Shown here piece after piece: positions 47,848 through 60,188 of a stretch of 64,000 nt of DNA. This stretch comes from Thioclava sp. JE_KL1 (GTDB lineage: Bacteria; Pseudomonadota; Alphaproteobacteria; Rhodobacterales; Rhodobacteraceae): assembly GCF_009296265.1 (NCBI RefSeq), contig NZ_WBJS01000009.1, positions 34,571 to 98,570 on the forward strand. The letters run 5' to 3'. The number at the start of each line of letters is the position of its first letter. Positions within the stretch are counted from its first letter, which is position 1. Below the pieces are notes generated by a model. That model worked only from the letters and a program-made list of their open reading frames with translations. It was not told the DNA's origin and made no database searches. A program made the position numbers and the translations under genes.

Positions 47848-48062
47848 GGTTGAAAACGGTTGATTAACTATCTCCAGTTGCAAAAAGCGAAACTACCGCG
47901 GCGTAAATATGGCGAAATTGCGAAAATGGGGCAGAAATTGATCGGAATCGACACATTTGGGCGCGCGATGCTTAGGGCTGCGGTCTTTGCAGCGCGACGT
48001 TGCGCCGGTCCCCGCCGCCGCCTACAACGCCCCCAGACCACAGCTTAATTCGGAGCCCGCCC

Positions 48063-49223
48063 ATGACGCCCGCCGCGCGCTATGCCGCCGCCATCGATAT
48101 TCTCGACCGCATCCAAACGGGCGAGGTGGCGGAGCGTGCGCTGACCAACTGGGCGCGCGGCCACAGGTTCGCGGGCTCCAAGGACCGCGCGGCGATCCGC
48201 GATCACGTCTTCGATGTGTTGCGCTGCAAGGCGAGTGCCGCGCTTGCCGGGGGCGGGGCGCAGGGACGCGCCTTGGTCGCCGGGCTGCTCCGTTTGCAGG
48301 GCACCGATCCCGCAACGGTCTTCAGAGGCGAGGGCTTTGCGCCTGATCCTCTCTCCGACGAGGAGCGCGCGGCCCTGTCCGAGCCTTTGCCCGAGGCTAT
48401 TGCGCAACTGGACTGGCCCGATTGGCTGCGCGACCAGCTTGCCGCCGATCTCGAGCCCGACTTCAACGCCATTTCCGAGGCGATGCGCGCCCGGGCGCCG
48501 GTCTTCTTGCGCGTCAATCTTGCGAAAACAGATCGCGCCAAGGCGATCGCGGCGCTCGCCAAGGACGGGATCGAGGCGTTCCCGCATCCGCTCGCAGAGA
48601 CCGCGCTGGAGCTTGGCGAAGGTGCGCGACGCATTCAGCAGGCTGAGGCTTACACGAACGGTCTGGTGGAGTTGCAGGATGCGGCGTCGCAAGCGGCCAT
48701 CGCCTCTGTCCCGATCGCGGCGGGTCAGCGCGTGCTCGACTATTGCGCGGGTGGCGGGGGCAAGGCGCTGGCGCTGGCCGCAGCCTGTCCCGAGGCGCAG
48801 ATCACCGCGCATGACATTGATGCGGGGCGGATGCGTGACTTGCCCACCCGCGCGAAACGCGCCGGGACGAAAGTGGCCATGCGCGCGCCGGGCGATCCGG
48901 GGACGGGCTATGACCTCGTCTTGGTCGATGCGCCCTGTTCGGGCTCGGGAACCTGGCGCCGCACGCCGGATGCGAAATGGCGTCTGAGCGCTGCGCGACT
49001 GGCCGAACTCGTGGCCCTGCAGAGCGAAATTCTCGACGCCGCCCGCGACCTCGTCGCCCCCGGCGGACGTCTGGTCTACATGACGTGCTCGCTTCTCTCG
49101 GTCGAGAATGGCGCGCAGATCGCCGATTTCGTGACGCGTCACGGCTGCGAGCTCGTGTCGCAGCGGCAATTCACGCCGCTCTCCGGTGGCGACGGGTTTT
49201 TCGTCGCCCAGCTCCAGCTCTGA
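48063..49223 (+). CDS. RsmB/NOP-family 16S rRNA m5C methyltransferase
   Basis: 386 aa. NusB-like/RsmB N-domain, then a SAM-dependent methyltransferase fold (VLDYCAGGGGKALALAAA). Catalytic motifs: VDAPCSGSGTWRR near 290 and VYMTCSLLSVEN near 340, whose Cys is the nucleophile, with the PC motif Cys assisting. It methylates cytosine in 16S rRNA. Start at 48063 chosen at the ATG; an upstream frame is Pro-rich without signal. Confidence 0.9.
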   Translation: MTPAARYAAAIDILDRIQTGEVAERALTNWARGHRFAGSKDRAAIRDHVFDVLRCKASAALAGGGAQGRALVAGLLRLQGTDPATVFRGEGFAPDPLSDEERAALSEPLPEAIAQLDWPDWLRDQLAADLEPDFNAISEAMRARAPVFLRVNLAKTDRAKAIAALAKDGIEAFPHPLAETALELGEGARRIQQAEAYTNGLVELQDAASQAAIASVPIAAGQRVLDYCAGGGGKALALAAACPEAQITAHDIDAGRMRDLPTRAKRAGTKVAMRAPGDPGTGYDLVLVDAPCSGSGTWRRTPDAKWRLSAARLAELVALQSEILDAARDLVAPGGRLVYMTCSLLSVENGAQIADFVTRHGCELVSQRQFTPLSGGDGFFVAQLQL

Positions 49224-49296
49224 TTTTTCTGCCACTTTTGTCGCCCGGTTCACGGCTCCGTGATTGACTCAATCGTCAGTTGAAAGTCTAGTCGCG

Positions 49297-49311
49297 TTAA
49301 TTGGGTTTTAA
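49297..49311 (+). promoter_or_regulatory. CtrA box upstream of cckA
   Basis: TTAATTGGGTTTTAA is an exact TTAA-N7-TTAA, the alphaproteobacterial CtrA consensus, 48 bp before the cckA start. This predicts direct CtrA control of its own upstream kinase. Confidence 0.75.
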
Positions 49312-49358
49312 TTATTTTACCGCGCTATGGGGCCGATCTGTCAGGCAGGGAGGCGAGC

Positions 49359-51745
49359 GTGGGGCGGAACGAATTGATGCTGCAGCCACTCTCGAAGACG
49401 ATGGCGGCGCTGGCGCCGGGTGCGGTCTATTTGCTGCTTGCAGCGGGAATCGCGGCGGCGATTGCCTTCGTGATGCCCGATGAGGTGGTGACCTGGGCGA
49501 TGTTCTCTGTCGCGGGGACGCTCGTGATCACGGCCGCTTGGCTGCGACTGGCCTTGGCGCAGGACCGCAGGCGGCGCGCGCGGCAGCAGGAAACGCTCGC
49601 GAATTTCATCGCCCATGACGCAGCCCCCAGCTTCACCACCGACCCCGAGGGCGAGATCGGCTATCAGAACCGGGCTGCCGTGGACCGTTTCGGCTCGCGC
49701 GGCGGGCAGGGGCTGGCGCGAACCTTGGCGGAGCTTTTCGCCGATCCCGGCGCGGTGCTGCGACGCCTGCAAAGCAAGGCGGAGGCGACGGGGGCCGCGC
49801 GCGAGGATCTCGTGACCCGGCGGGGCCATCTGCGGCTCTCTGTTCACCGTATCGGCTCGGGCGATTTTCTCTGGCGGCTCGAAGATATGGCCGAACGGGC
49901 GATTGGCGGGCGCGGCGCGGAAACGATCAGCTTGCCAATGCTCACCGTCTCCAATGGCGGCACGATCCTGTTCATGAACGAGGCGTTGCGGCGGCTCGTG
50001 GGGGAGCGGGTGCGCTCCCTCGACCGTATTTTCACCGATCTGCCGCTGCGCTCGGGCGAAGAGCACGAGATCAAGGGAGAGGACGGCCCCGTCACCGCGG
50101 TCGTGGCCCAGCTTGAAGGCGTGGGCGGCCGATCCGAGGTTTATCTGCTGCCGATCGGTGGGCCGCGCTCTGCCGAAGAAGGCGCGAACTTCGAGGCGCT
50201 GCCCGTCGCTATGCTGCGCCTGTCGGCCCATGGTCGGGTGCGCGCGGCCAATCGTGCCGCGCGTGGCCTCCTTGGTGGGATCGAGCCACAGACCCGCCTT
50301 GCCGACCTCCTCGAAGGGCTCGGGCGTCCGGTCTCGGACTGGGTGAACGACGCGCTCGCAGGCCGCGCCGATGGCCGTCCCGAGGTGCTGCGCGCCCGGC
50401 GCGGCGACAAGGAGGTCTTTCTTCAGGTCACACTCTCGCGGATCGTGGAAAACGGGCGTGCGGGGCTGCTCGCCGTCCTGTCCGACGCGACGCAGCTCAA
50501 GACGCTCGAGGCGCAATTCGTGCAAAGCCAGAAAATGCAGGCGATCGGTCAGCTTGCGGGCGGCGTTGCGCATGATTTCAATAACCTGCTCACCGCGATT
50601 TCGGGCCATTGCGACCTGCTGATGCTGCGCCACGACAAGGGCGATGGCGACTATGCCGATCTCGATCAAATCAGCCAGAATGCCAATCGCGCCGCCGCGC
50701 TAGTGGGGCAATTGCTTGCCTTCTCGCGCAAGCAGACGCTGAAGCCGGAGATTCTCGATCTGCACGACACGCTGTCCGATCTGACCCATCTGCTCAACCG
50801 GCTGGTTGGCGAAAAGGTCGTCCTGAGCGTCAAGCATGAAAGCGATCCCGGACGGGTGCGCGCGGACAAGCGGCAACTCGAACAGGTCATCATGAACCTC
50901 GTGGTGAACGCGCGCGACGCGATGCCCGGCGGGGGCGAGATTCGGATCGAGACCGACGCGGTGCACCTTGCCGAAAACCGCACGCGCGACCGCGTGGCAG
51001 TGCCGAAGGGCGACTATGTCGCGATCAAGGTCACCGATACCGGCACCGGTATCGCGGCCGATAAATTAAGCAAGATTTTCGAGCCCTTCTTCACCACCAA
51101 ACGCACCGGCGAGGGTACAGGGCTCGGTCTTTCGACCGCCTATGGCATCGTGAAGCAAACCGGCGGTTATATCTTTTGCGATTCCGTCATCGGGACAGGA
51201 ACGAGTTTCACGATCCTTTTGCCCGCCTATGCCGCCACCGAAGAGGCGGACGTGTCGAGTGCCGAAAACGCAACGGCGGAGGCGCGAACTGCCCCGCATG
51301 GCCCCACGACGCCTTCCGTCATGCCCAAAGCGGAAGTCGCGCCGTGCGCGACAAAGGCGACCCCCGTGATTGCCGGCGAGGCGACCGTGCTTCTGGTCGA
51401 GGATGAGCCCCCGGTGCGCGCCTTCGCCGCGCGCGCGCGCTCAAGCTGTGCGGCTACACCGTGCTGGAAGCCGAGAGCGCGGAAGAGGCGCTGGAACTGC
51501 TCGAAGATGCGGATTTGCAGGTCGATATCTTCGTCACCGACGTGATCATGCCCGGCCTCGACGGGTCAAGCTGGGTCAGCCGCGCGCTCGAGGCGCGGCC
51601 GGGCACGCGCACGGTCTTCATGTCGGGCTATGCAGAGGAAGTGTTCCAAAACGGAACGTCCCCCGTACCGGATTCGATTTTCCTGCCGAAACCTTTCTCG
51701 CTGAGCGAGTTGACCGCAACGGTGCAGGACTTGCTCTCACGATAA
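49359..51745 (+). pseudogene. cckA: hybrid sensor histidine kinase CckA, frameshifted in the receiver domain
   Basis: GTG start at 49359 after GGGAGGCGAGC. Two N-terminal membrane helices (about 18-58), PAS-like sensor domains, HisKA with the phospho-His in GGVAHDFNNLL near 405 and an HATPase domain to about 620 are in frame. The receiver opens VLLVEDEPPVRAFAARA, then at (CG)6C (51428-51440) the frame is lost; read in the first frame it ends at 51545. Removing two bases restores LKLCGYTVLEAES...VTDVIMPGLDG...FLPKPF to 51745, the expected CckA C-terminus (about 794 aa). As printed, the receiver Asp lies out of frame, so phosphotransfer to ChpT would fail. May be a sequencing error or real slippage. 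A CtrA box lies upstream. Confidence 0.85.
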
Positions 51746-52339
51746 GGCGCGGGTGACCCGATCATAAAGCGCAAGATCGTCCTGCATCGCGACCCGCAGT
51801 GCAGCCTCGGTCTCGGGGGCGAGCCCGGTCTCGACCGCCGGGGGGACGTTAACGCGGGGCAGGGTGATGGCGAAGCCGAGCTCATCTTCGAGAAAATGCA
51901 CGAAATCCTCGATCCGCTCATACGGAAAAATCCGGTCCACCAGCGGCGTGCCTTCATCATCACAGAGAAATGCGGCCTGACTGGGCACATCGCTGAACCC
52001 TGCGCGCGGGTCCTCGATGTAGTCGCGCGCGAACTGTTCGAAAGAATAGCCGGCAGAAATGTCGCTTTCCTCGATCAAATCGCGCAGTCGAAAACGATAG
52101 AGCGACCGCAACCAGTCGAGCGGCTCACGCATCAGCGCGACCGTGGTGAAGCTGGCCTCGGTCTTCGACGACAGCAACGGCGCAAGATGATCCTGGAAAT
52201 CGCGGGCCGAGGCGTGTTTGAGAACAGCCGGACGGGTCAGTGCGACGTCGGCCAAAGACTCCAGCGCAGTCTCGACCGCAGAGGAACCTGCCTTCGGCGT
52301 GGCGAGGAAGACGAGTTTTTGTTTCCAGAAAATCAGCAT
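51737..52339 (-). CDS. sulfotransferase-like protein
   Basis: 200 aa. The phosphate-binding loop LVFLATPKAGSSAVE is at 8-22 and TVALMREPLDWLRSLYRFRL near 65 is the second PAPS site. It resembles the bacterial sulfotransferase group. Related proteins are also labelled gamma-glutamyl kinase in Rhodobacterales, which this sequence does not support. It ends inside the last bases of cckA (9-bp overlap). Confidence 0.65.
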   Translation of the reverse strand: MLIFWKQKLVFLATPKAGSSAVETALESLADVALTRPAVLKHASARDFQDHLAPLLSSKTEASFTTVALMREPLDWLRSLYRFRLRDLIEESDISAGYSFEQFARDYIEDPRAGFSDVPSQAAFLCDDEGTPLVDRIFPYERIEDFVHFLEDELGFAITLPRVNVPPAVETGLAPETEAALRVAMQDDLALYDRVTRALS

Positions 52340-52479
52340 CTTGGCGGGTCAGCTCCTAACTGCGCCGGTGATAATCATTCGGCCCACGCGGGTAAACCGT
52401 TTCTTAACCGAATTGGCGGTTCAGTGAGTTGTGGAAAATTTTGTTGTAATGTTCACGTTCCGTGCGCATAGTGCGGTCA

Positions 52480-52494
52480 GAACATGAGGTGAAC
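52480..52494 (+). promoter_or_regulatory. SOS (LexA) box of recA
   Basis: GAACATGAGGTGAAC is an exact GAAC-N7-GAAC, the alphaproteobacterial LexA consensus, 60 bp before the recA start. Confidence 0.85.
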
Positions 52495-52554
52495 ATCCGC
52501 GCGAGGGCGTCGCATTGCCGACCAGCCGTCGCTGTGAAATAAGGAAGCGGACAA

Positions 52555-53622
52555 ATGGCAGTAGCGAAGCTTTTCGATATGGATAAATCTCCCAAGGCAG
52601 ACAAGCAAAAGGCGCTCGACTCGGCGCTGGCGCAGATCGAGCGGCAATTCGGCAAAGGCTCGATCATGAAGCTCGGCGGCGACACGCCCGCGCGGGAAAT
52701 CGAAGCGACCTCGACCGGCTCGCTGGGCCTCGATATCGCGCTCGGCATCGGCGGGCTGCCGAAAGGCCGGATCGTCGAGATCTATGGGCCGGAAAGCTCG
52801 GGCAAGACGACGCTGACGCTGCACGCGATCGCGGAAGAGCAGAAGAAGGGCGGCGTCTGCGCCTTCGTCGACGCTGAACACGCGCTCGATCCGCAATATG
52901 CACGCAAGCTTGGCGTCGATCTCGACGAGTTGCTGATCTCGCAGCCCGACGCAGGCGAGCAGGCGCTGGAAATCGTCGACACGCTGGTGCGTTCTGGCGC
53001 GGTCAGCCTCGTCGTGGTCGACTCGGTCGCGGCGCTGACGCCGAAGGCCGAAATCGAAGGCGATATGGGCGATCACACCGTGGGCGCGCAGGCCCGTCTG
53101 ATGAGCCAGGCGATGCGCAAGCTGACCGCCTCGATCGGGCGTTCGAACTGCATGGTGATCTTCATTAACCAGATCCGGATGAAGATCGGCGTCATGTTCG
53201 GCTCGCCGGAGACGACGTCGGGCGGCAACGCGCTGAAATTCTACGCCTCCGTGCGTCTCGACATCCGCCGCATCGGTTCGATCAAGGATCGCGATGAGGT
53301 GGTGGGCAACCAGACCCGCGTGAAAGTGGTGAAGAACAAGGTGGCCCCGCCGTTCAAGCAGGTCGAGTTCGATATCATGTATGGCGAGGGCATCTCGAAG
53401 ATGGGCGAGCTGGTTGATCTGGGCGTCAAGGCCGGGGTCGTCGACAAGGCTGGCGCCTGGTATTCCTACGGGGACGAACGCATCGGCCAAGGCCGTGAAA
53501 ACGCGAAGACGTTCCTGCGCGAACATCCCGATGTCGCCTATGAGATCGAGGACAAGATTCGCGCCAGCCACGGGCTCGAATTCGACAAATTGTCCGAAGA
53601 TGACGCGCTGACCGAAGACTGA
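52555..53622 (+). CDS. recA: recombinase RecA
   Basis: 355 aa. ATP-binding Walker A GPESSGKT near 78-85, the [13 protein letters not shown] segment (Walker B) and the C-terminal [35 protein letters not shown] motif are intact. RecA coats single-stranded DNA, exchanges strands and triggers LexA cleavage. GGAAGCGGACAA precedes the ATG. An SOS box lies upstream and a terminator downstream. Confidence 0.98.
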   Translation: MAVAKLFDMDKSPKADKQKALDSALAQIERQFGKGSIMKLGGDTPAREIEATSTGSLGLDIALGIGGLPKGRIVEIYGPESSGKTTLTLHAIAEEQKKGGVCAFVDAEHALDPQYARKLGVDLDELLISQPDAGEQALEIVDTLVRSGAVSLVVVDSVAALTPKAEIEGDMGDHTVGAQARLMSQAMRKLTASIGRSNCMVIFINQIRMKIGVMFGSPETTSGGNALKFYASVRLDIRRIGSIKDRDEVVGNQTRVKVVKNKVAPPFKQVEFDIMYGEGISKMGELVDLGVKAGVVDKAGAWYSYGDERIGQGRENAKTFLREHPDVAYEIEDKIRASHGLEFDKLSEDDALTED

Positions 53623-53642
53623 TCGTCACCGCAAATTCATGC

Positions 53643-53675
53643 AAAGGCCGGGAGCGTCGTCTTCCGGCCTTTTTG
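53643..53675 (+). terminator. Rho-independent terminator of recA
   Basis: AAAGGCCGG/CCGGCCTTT stem with a 12-nt loop, then TTTTT. Confidence 0.88.
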
Positions 53676-53747
53676 CGATTGCTGGACAGGGGGAAAGGGC
53701 GGCGTTAAACGGGACCGGACATGCCCGATCAGGCGAGACAGGACGAT

Positions 53748-56401
<2,654 letters not shown>

Positions 56402-56402
<1 letters not shown>

Positions 56403-56707
56403 TGGCAGGCGCATTCTGGATCGCCCATGTGAAGGTGCTCGACGACGAGGCCTATGGCAAATACGCCGAGGGCGCGGGCCCCGCGATCGCGAAACATGGT
56501 GGACGCTTCCTCGCTCGTGGCGCGCGCTATGTGCAACTCGAAGGCAATGACCGCGCGCGCAATGTCGTCGCTTGGTTCCCGTCTCTGGAAGCGGCCGAAA
56601 CCTGCTACTACTCCGACGACTATCAGGCGGCGCTGGCCCATGCCAAAGGCGCATCCGAGCGCGACCTGATGATCGTCGAGGCGATGGACGACGTCGAAAT
56701 CAAATGA
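56402..56707 (+). CDS. DUF1330 family protein
   Basis: 101 aa. The motif AFWIAHVKVLDDEAYGKYAEGAGPAIAKHGGRFLARG and VVAWFPSLEAAETCYYSDDYQAA are the DUF1330 ferredoxin-like fold. Members resemble dimeric alpha/beta-barrel monooxygenases; function unknown. It starts on the last base of the alaS stop (TAATG), so it is coupled to alaS. Confidence 0.88.
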
Positions 56708-56744
56708 AGATCGGCCTGTAAGGTATTGATCTGAAATCATTTAG

Positions 56745-56767
56745 AAGGCGGCTGCGGCCGCCTTTTT
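56745..56767 (+). terminator. Rho-independent terminator of the alaS-DUF1330 run
   Basis: AAGGCGGC-TGCG-GCCGCCTT followed by TTT. It separates the run from the cysS leader. Confidence 0.85.
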
Positions 56768-56833
56768 CTATGACGTTGCGCCCGGTCGTTTTTGCTCTGG
56801 ACCTTCGGGCGCGCTGCGTCCTATGCTGCCGCC

Positions 56834-56875
56834 ATGACTACGAAGACCATCATCATCTGCTGCATTATCCGCTGA
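56834..56875 (+). CDS. putative cysteine-rich leader peptide of cysS
   Basis: A 13-codon ORF, MTTKTIIICCIIR then TGA, 90 bp before the cysS start. Two consecutive TGC codons are what a cysteine attenuator would use: ribosomes short of Cys-tRNA stall there. A TATGCT at 56823-56828 could be a -10 element placing the start of RNA at or next to the ATG (leaderless), but the -35 region is poor. No ribosome site is present. Between it and cysS, GTCTTC (56894-56899) can pair with GAGGAC (56958-56963), the cysS ribosome site. Confidence 0.55.
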   Translation: MTTKTIIICCIIR

Positions 56876-56965
56876 CATACGTCACGCGGGCCGGTCTTCT
56901 CTTTCCAAATTTCTCATGACCTTGTAAGCCCGCCGGCAGGTGCCGCCGACCCTTTGCGAGGACAC
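56876..56965 (+). promoter_or_regulatory. cysS leader RNA with alternative pairings
   Basis: GCCGG at 56890-56894 can pair with CCGGC at 56933-56937; that excludes the hairpin CGGC-AGGT-GCCG (56934-56945). GTCTTC at 56894-56899 can mask the cysS ribosome site GAGGAC. There is no T-run, so any attenuation would be translational or Rho-linked rather than intrinsic termination. Confidence 0.4.
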
Positions 56966-58405
56966 ATGACCCAGATCCGTTTGCGCAATTCCCTGACCCG
57001 GAAAGTCGAGGATTTCCGTCCGATCGATGCAGACAACGTGCGGATGTATCTCTGCGGGCCGACCGTTTACGACCGGGCGCATCTCGGCAACGCCCGTCCG
57101 GTGGTGGTGTTCGACGTGCTCTACCGGTTGCTGCGCCACGTCTACGGGGCGGAGCACGTCACCTATGTGCGCAATTTCACGGATGTGGATGACAAGATCA
57201 ACGCGACGGCGCTGGCGCGCAAGGAAGCCGGGGCCGCAGGGTCGCTCGAAGAGCTGATCCGCGCACGGACCGAGGAAACCATCGGCTGGTATCATGCCGA
57301 CATGGATGCGCTCGGCGCCTTGCGTCCCGATCAGGAACCGCGCGCGACCGACTATATCGGCGCGATGATCGCGATGATCGAGACGCTGATCGAAGATGGT
57401 CACGCCTATGCCGCCGAGGGGCATGTTCTGTTCCGGGTGCGCAGCTACAAGGATTACGGCGCGCTGTCCGGTCGGACGGTCGATGACATGATGGCCGGGG
57501 CCCGGGTCGAGGTTGCGCCCTTCAAGGAAGACCCGATGGATTTCGTGCTCTGGAAGCCCTCCGACGAGGGGCTGCCGGGCTGGGAGAGCCCGTGGGGCCG
57601 GGGCCGTCCGGGCTGGCATATCGAGTGCTCGGCCATGAGTTACGAGCTGCTCGGGGCGTCGTTCGATATCCATGGCGGCGGCATCGACCTGCAATTCCCG
57701 CACCACGAGAACGAGATCGCGCAAAGCTGCTGTGCCCACCCCGAGGGCTCTTTCGCGAATTACTGGCTGCATAACGAGATGCTGCAGGTCGAGGGCAAGA
57801 AGATGTCCAAGAGCCTGGGCAATTTCTTCACCGTGCGCGATCTGCTGGACGGCCATGACGGCGAGAAGGGTATTCCCGGCGAGGTGATCCGGTTCGTGTT
57901 CCTGCAGACGCATTACACGAAGCCGATGGACTGGACGGCGGAGAAGGCTGCGGGGGCCGCCGCGAAGCTCGATGATTTCGTGCGCATGGCAGATCGCTAT
58001 TGCGATTTCGAACAAGCGGCGAAACGTGCGCCGCACGAAGCCATTCTCGACGCGCTCGGTGACGATCTAAATACCCATGGGGCATTGGTTGCCATCGACA
58101 AGTTCGCAGGTCAGGCTGATCTTGTGACCGATATGGCTGTTGGTTTGGATTTTCTCGGGTTGATATCGCTTGAGGAGATGGAGCGCCGGGTGCAGCAACT
58201 TCGCTCGAAGACTGACGGCTTGAAAGAACTTGCCGACACGCTCGCAGCTTTGCGTGCGAATGCCTTGGAAGCCAAAGACTTCGCACCGGTCGACGCAATG
58301 AAACAGGCCCTCATCGCCGCTGGTGTCGAGGTGCGCATGTCGAAGGCCGGGGTGGAATTGCTGCCCGGGCCCGATTTCGACCCCGCCAAGCTGGAGGGCC
58401 TGTGA
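56966..58405 (+). CDS. cysS: cysteinyl-tRNA synthetase
   Basis: 479 aa. Class I signatures: HLGNA (HIGH motif) near 37-41 and KMSKSLGNF near 278-286; the zinc-binding Cys of YLCGPTVYD is near 28. It charges tRNA(Cys). GCGAGGACAC lies before the ATG at 56966. Directly upstream is a Cys-Cys leader ORF with a foldable spacer. The last third (nt 58080-58320) looks slightly less GC-rich than the rest, without break in the frame. Confidence 0.96.
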   Translation: MTQIRLRNSLTRKVEDFRPIDADNVRMYLCGPTVYDRAHLGNARPVVVFDVLYRLLRHVYGAEHVTYVRNFTDVDDKINATALARKEAGAAGSLEELIRARTEETIGWYHADMDALGALRPDQEPRATDYIGAMIAMIETLIEDGHAYAAEGHVLFRVRSYKDYGALSGRTVDDMMAGARVEVAPFKEDPMDFVLWKPSDEGLPGWESPWGRGRPGWHIECSAMSYELLGASFDIHGGGIDLQFPHHENEIAQSCCAHPEGSFANYWLHNEMLQVEGKKMSKSLGNFFTVRDLLDGHDGEKGIPGEVIRFVFLQTHYTKPMDWTAEKAAGAAAKLDDFVRMADRYCDFEQAAKRAPHEAILDALGDDLNTHGALVAIDKFAGQADLVTDMAVGLDFLGLISLEEMERRVQQLRSKTDGLKELADTLAALRANALEAKDFAPVDAMKQALIAAGVEVRMSKAGVELLPGPDFDPAKLEGL

Positions 58406-58486
58406 TGGCTTACGCAACGCAGGTTTGCCTCCGGCCCGAGGGTGGGGGCATCTTCGCCCCCGCCCTGGGGGGCGGGTCGGGGGCGA

Positions 58487-58508
58487 ACCGGATCGCAGGC
58501 GATCCGGT
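58487..58508. repeat. perfect 10-bp hairpin between cysS and cimA
   Basis: ACCGGATCGC-AG-GCGATCCGGT. A second hairpin, GGGGGC-ATCTTC-GCCCCC, lies just before it (58443-58460). Neither has a T-run; they may stabilise mRNA. The 54-codon frame starting at 58405 across this gap is not a convincing gene. Confidence 0.5.
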
Positions 58509-58565
58509 GGCTCCTGTGACCATCGGGCGCGGCCTGGCGGAACGTAACCTCGACGGAGGCAACCA

Positions 58566-60188
58566 ATGACCAAACAACGCCTCTATCTCTACGACACCAC
58601 GCTCCGCGATGGGCAGCAATCGGCAGGCGTCCAGTTCTCGGTGCCTGAGAAGATCGAGATCGCAAAGGCGCTCGACGGGATCGGCATCGACTATATCGAG
58701 GGCGGCTGGCCCGGGGCGAACCCGACCGACAGCGATTTCTTCGAGGCCCGGCCCGAGACGCGGGCGACCTTCACCGCCTTCGGGATGACCAAGCGGGCAG
58801 GGCGCTCGGCCGCGAATGACGACGTGCTGGCGGGCGTGATGAACGCGAATACGCCCGCGGTCTGCCTCGTCGGCAAGACGCATGACTATCACGTAACTAC
58901 CGCGCTCGGGATCACGCTGGAGGAGAACCTCGAGAATATCCGCGCCTCGGTTGCGCATATGGTGGCGCAAGGTCGCGAGGCGCTGTTCGACGCCGAGCAT
59001 TTCTTCGACGGCTACAAGGCGAACCCCGACTATGCGCTGGAGTGTTGCCGCGCCGCCTATGAGGCGGGCGCGCGCTGGATCGTGCTGTGCGACACCAATG
59101 GCGGCACGCTGCCAGGCGAGATCGGCAAGATCGTCGAAGCGGTGATCGCGGCGGGCATTCCCGGCGACCGTCTCGGCATCCATTGCCATGACGATACCGG
59201 CAACGCCGTGGCGGGCAGCCTCGTGGCCATCGAGGCCGGTGCGCGCCAGATCCAAGGCACGCTGAATGGGCTGGGCGAGCGCTGCGGCAATGCGAACCTG
59301 ATCACGCTGATCCCGACGCTTCTGCTGAAAGAGCCCTACGCCTCGACGCTCGACACCGGGATCGCGCCCGAAAGCCTGCGCGACATCACCAAGCTCTCGC
59401 GCAAGCTCGACGACATCCTGAACCGGGTGCCGCTGCGCTCCGCGCCCTATGTCGGCGCCTCGGCCTTCACCCATAAGGCGGGGCTGCATGCCTCGGCAAT
59501 CCTCAAGAATCCGGACACTTACGAGCATATCGACCCCGCCGTGGTGGGGAACACGCGGCTGATCCCGATGTCCAATCAGGCGGGCCAGTCGAACCTGCGT
59601 GCGCGGCTGAAAGGCATGGGGATCGAGGTCGCGAAGGACGATCCGCGCCTCGCCCGCATCCTCGATCTGATCAAGGAGCGCGAGGATCAGGGCTATGCCT
59701 ATGACGGGGCGCAAGCGAGTTTCGAACTGCTCGCGCGGGCCGAACTGGGGCAGTTGCCGAAGTTCTTCGAGGTGAAGCGCTACAAGGTCACCGTGGAGCG
59801 CCGCAAGAACCGCTACGACAAGATGGTCTCGATTTCCGAGGCGGTCGTGGTGGTGAAAGTCGGTGGGAAGAAGATGCTCTCGGTTTCGGAAAGCATGGAC
59901 GAGCAGGGCCATGACCGTGGCCCGGTGAATGCGCTGTCGAAAGCGCTGTCGAAGGATCTCGGCCCCTATCAAAGCCTGATCGACGACATGAAGCTGGTCG
60001 ATTTCCGCGTCCGTATCACGCAAGGCGGCACCGAGGCCGTCACCCGCGTCATCATCGATAGCGAAGACGGCGCGGGCCAGCGCTGGTCGACCGTGGGCGT
60101 GTCGCCGAACATAGTCGATGCGAGTTTCGAGGCGCTGCTCGACGCGATGATCTGGAAGCTGATGCGCGACGGGGCGAAACCGGCATGA
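58566..60188 (+). CDS. cimA: (R)-citramalate synthase
   Basis: 540 aa of the isopropylmalate/citramalate synthase family. The HMGL-like barrel opens DTTLRDGQQ (10-18) and has HCHDDTGN near 208 (metal His ligands), then a C-terminal regulatory domain to about 540 (LSKDLGPYQSLIDDMKLVDFRVR). CimA condenses acetyl-CoA and pyruvate for isoleucine synthesis without threonine. GACGGAGGCAACC precedes the start. The next gene overlaps by 4 bp (ATGA). Confidence 0.9.
   Translation: MTKQRLYLYDTTLRDGQQSAGVQFSVPEKIEIAKALDGIGIDYIEGGWPGANPTDSDFFEARPETRATFTAFGMTKRAGRSAANDDVLAGVMNANTPAVCLVGKTHDYHVTTALGITLEENLENIRASVAHMVAQGREALFDAEHFFDGYKANPDYALECCRAAYEAGARWIVLCDTNGGTLPGEIGKIVEAVIAAGIPGDRLGIHCHDDTGNAVAGSLVAIEAGARQIQGTLNGLGERCGNANLITLIPTLLLKEPYASTLDTGIAPESLRDITKLSRKLDDILNRVPLRSAPYVGASAFTHKAGLHASAILKNPDTYEHIDPAVVGNTRLIPMSNQAGQSNLRARLKGMGIEVAKDDPRLARILDLIKEREDQGYAYDGAQASFELLARAELGQLPKFFEVKRYKVTVERRKNRYDKMVSISEAVVVVKVGGKKMLSVSESMDEQGHDRGPVNALSKALSKDLGPYQSLIDDMKLVDFRVRITQGGTEAVTRVIIDSEDGAGQRWSTVGVSPNIVDASFEALLDAMIWKLMRDGAKPA

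Noticed and set aside
51737..52339. gamma-glutamyl kinase label sometimes given to this family
   Set aside because: No amino-acid kinase fold; the phosphate loops look like those of sulfotransferases.
58405..58569. 54-codon ORF overlapping the cysS stop and reaching the cimA start
   Set aside because: The TGATG overlap looks attractive, but the protein is low in complexity, the ribosome site is missing and hairpins fill the region.
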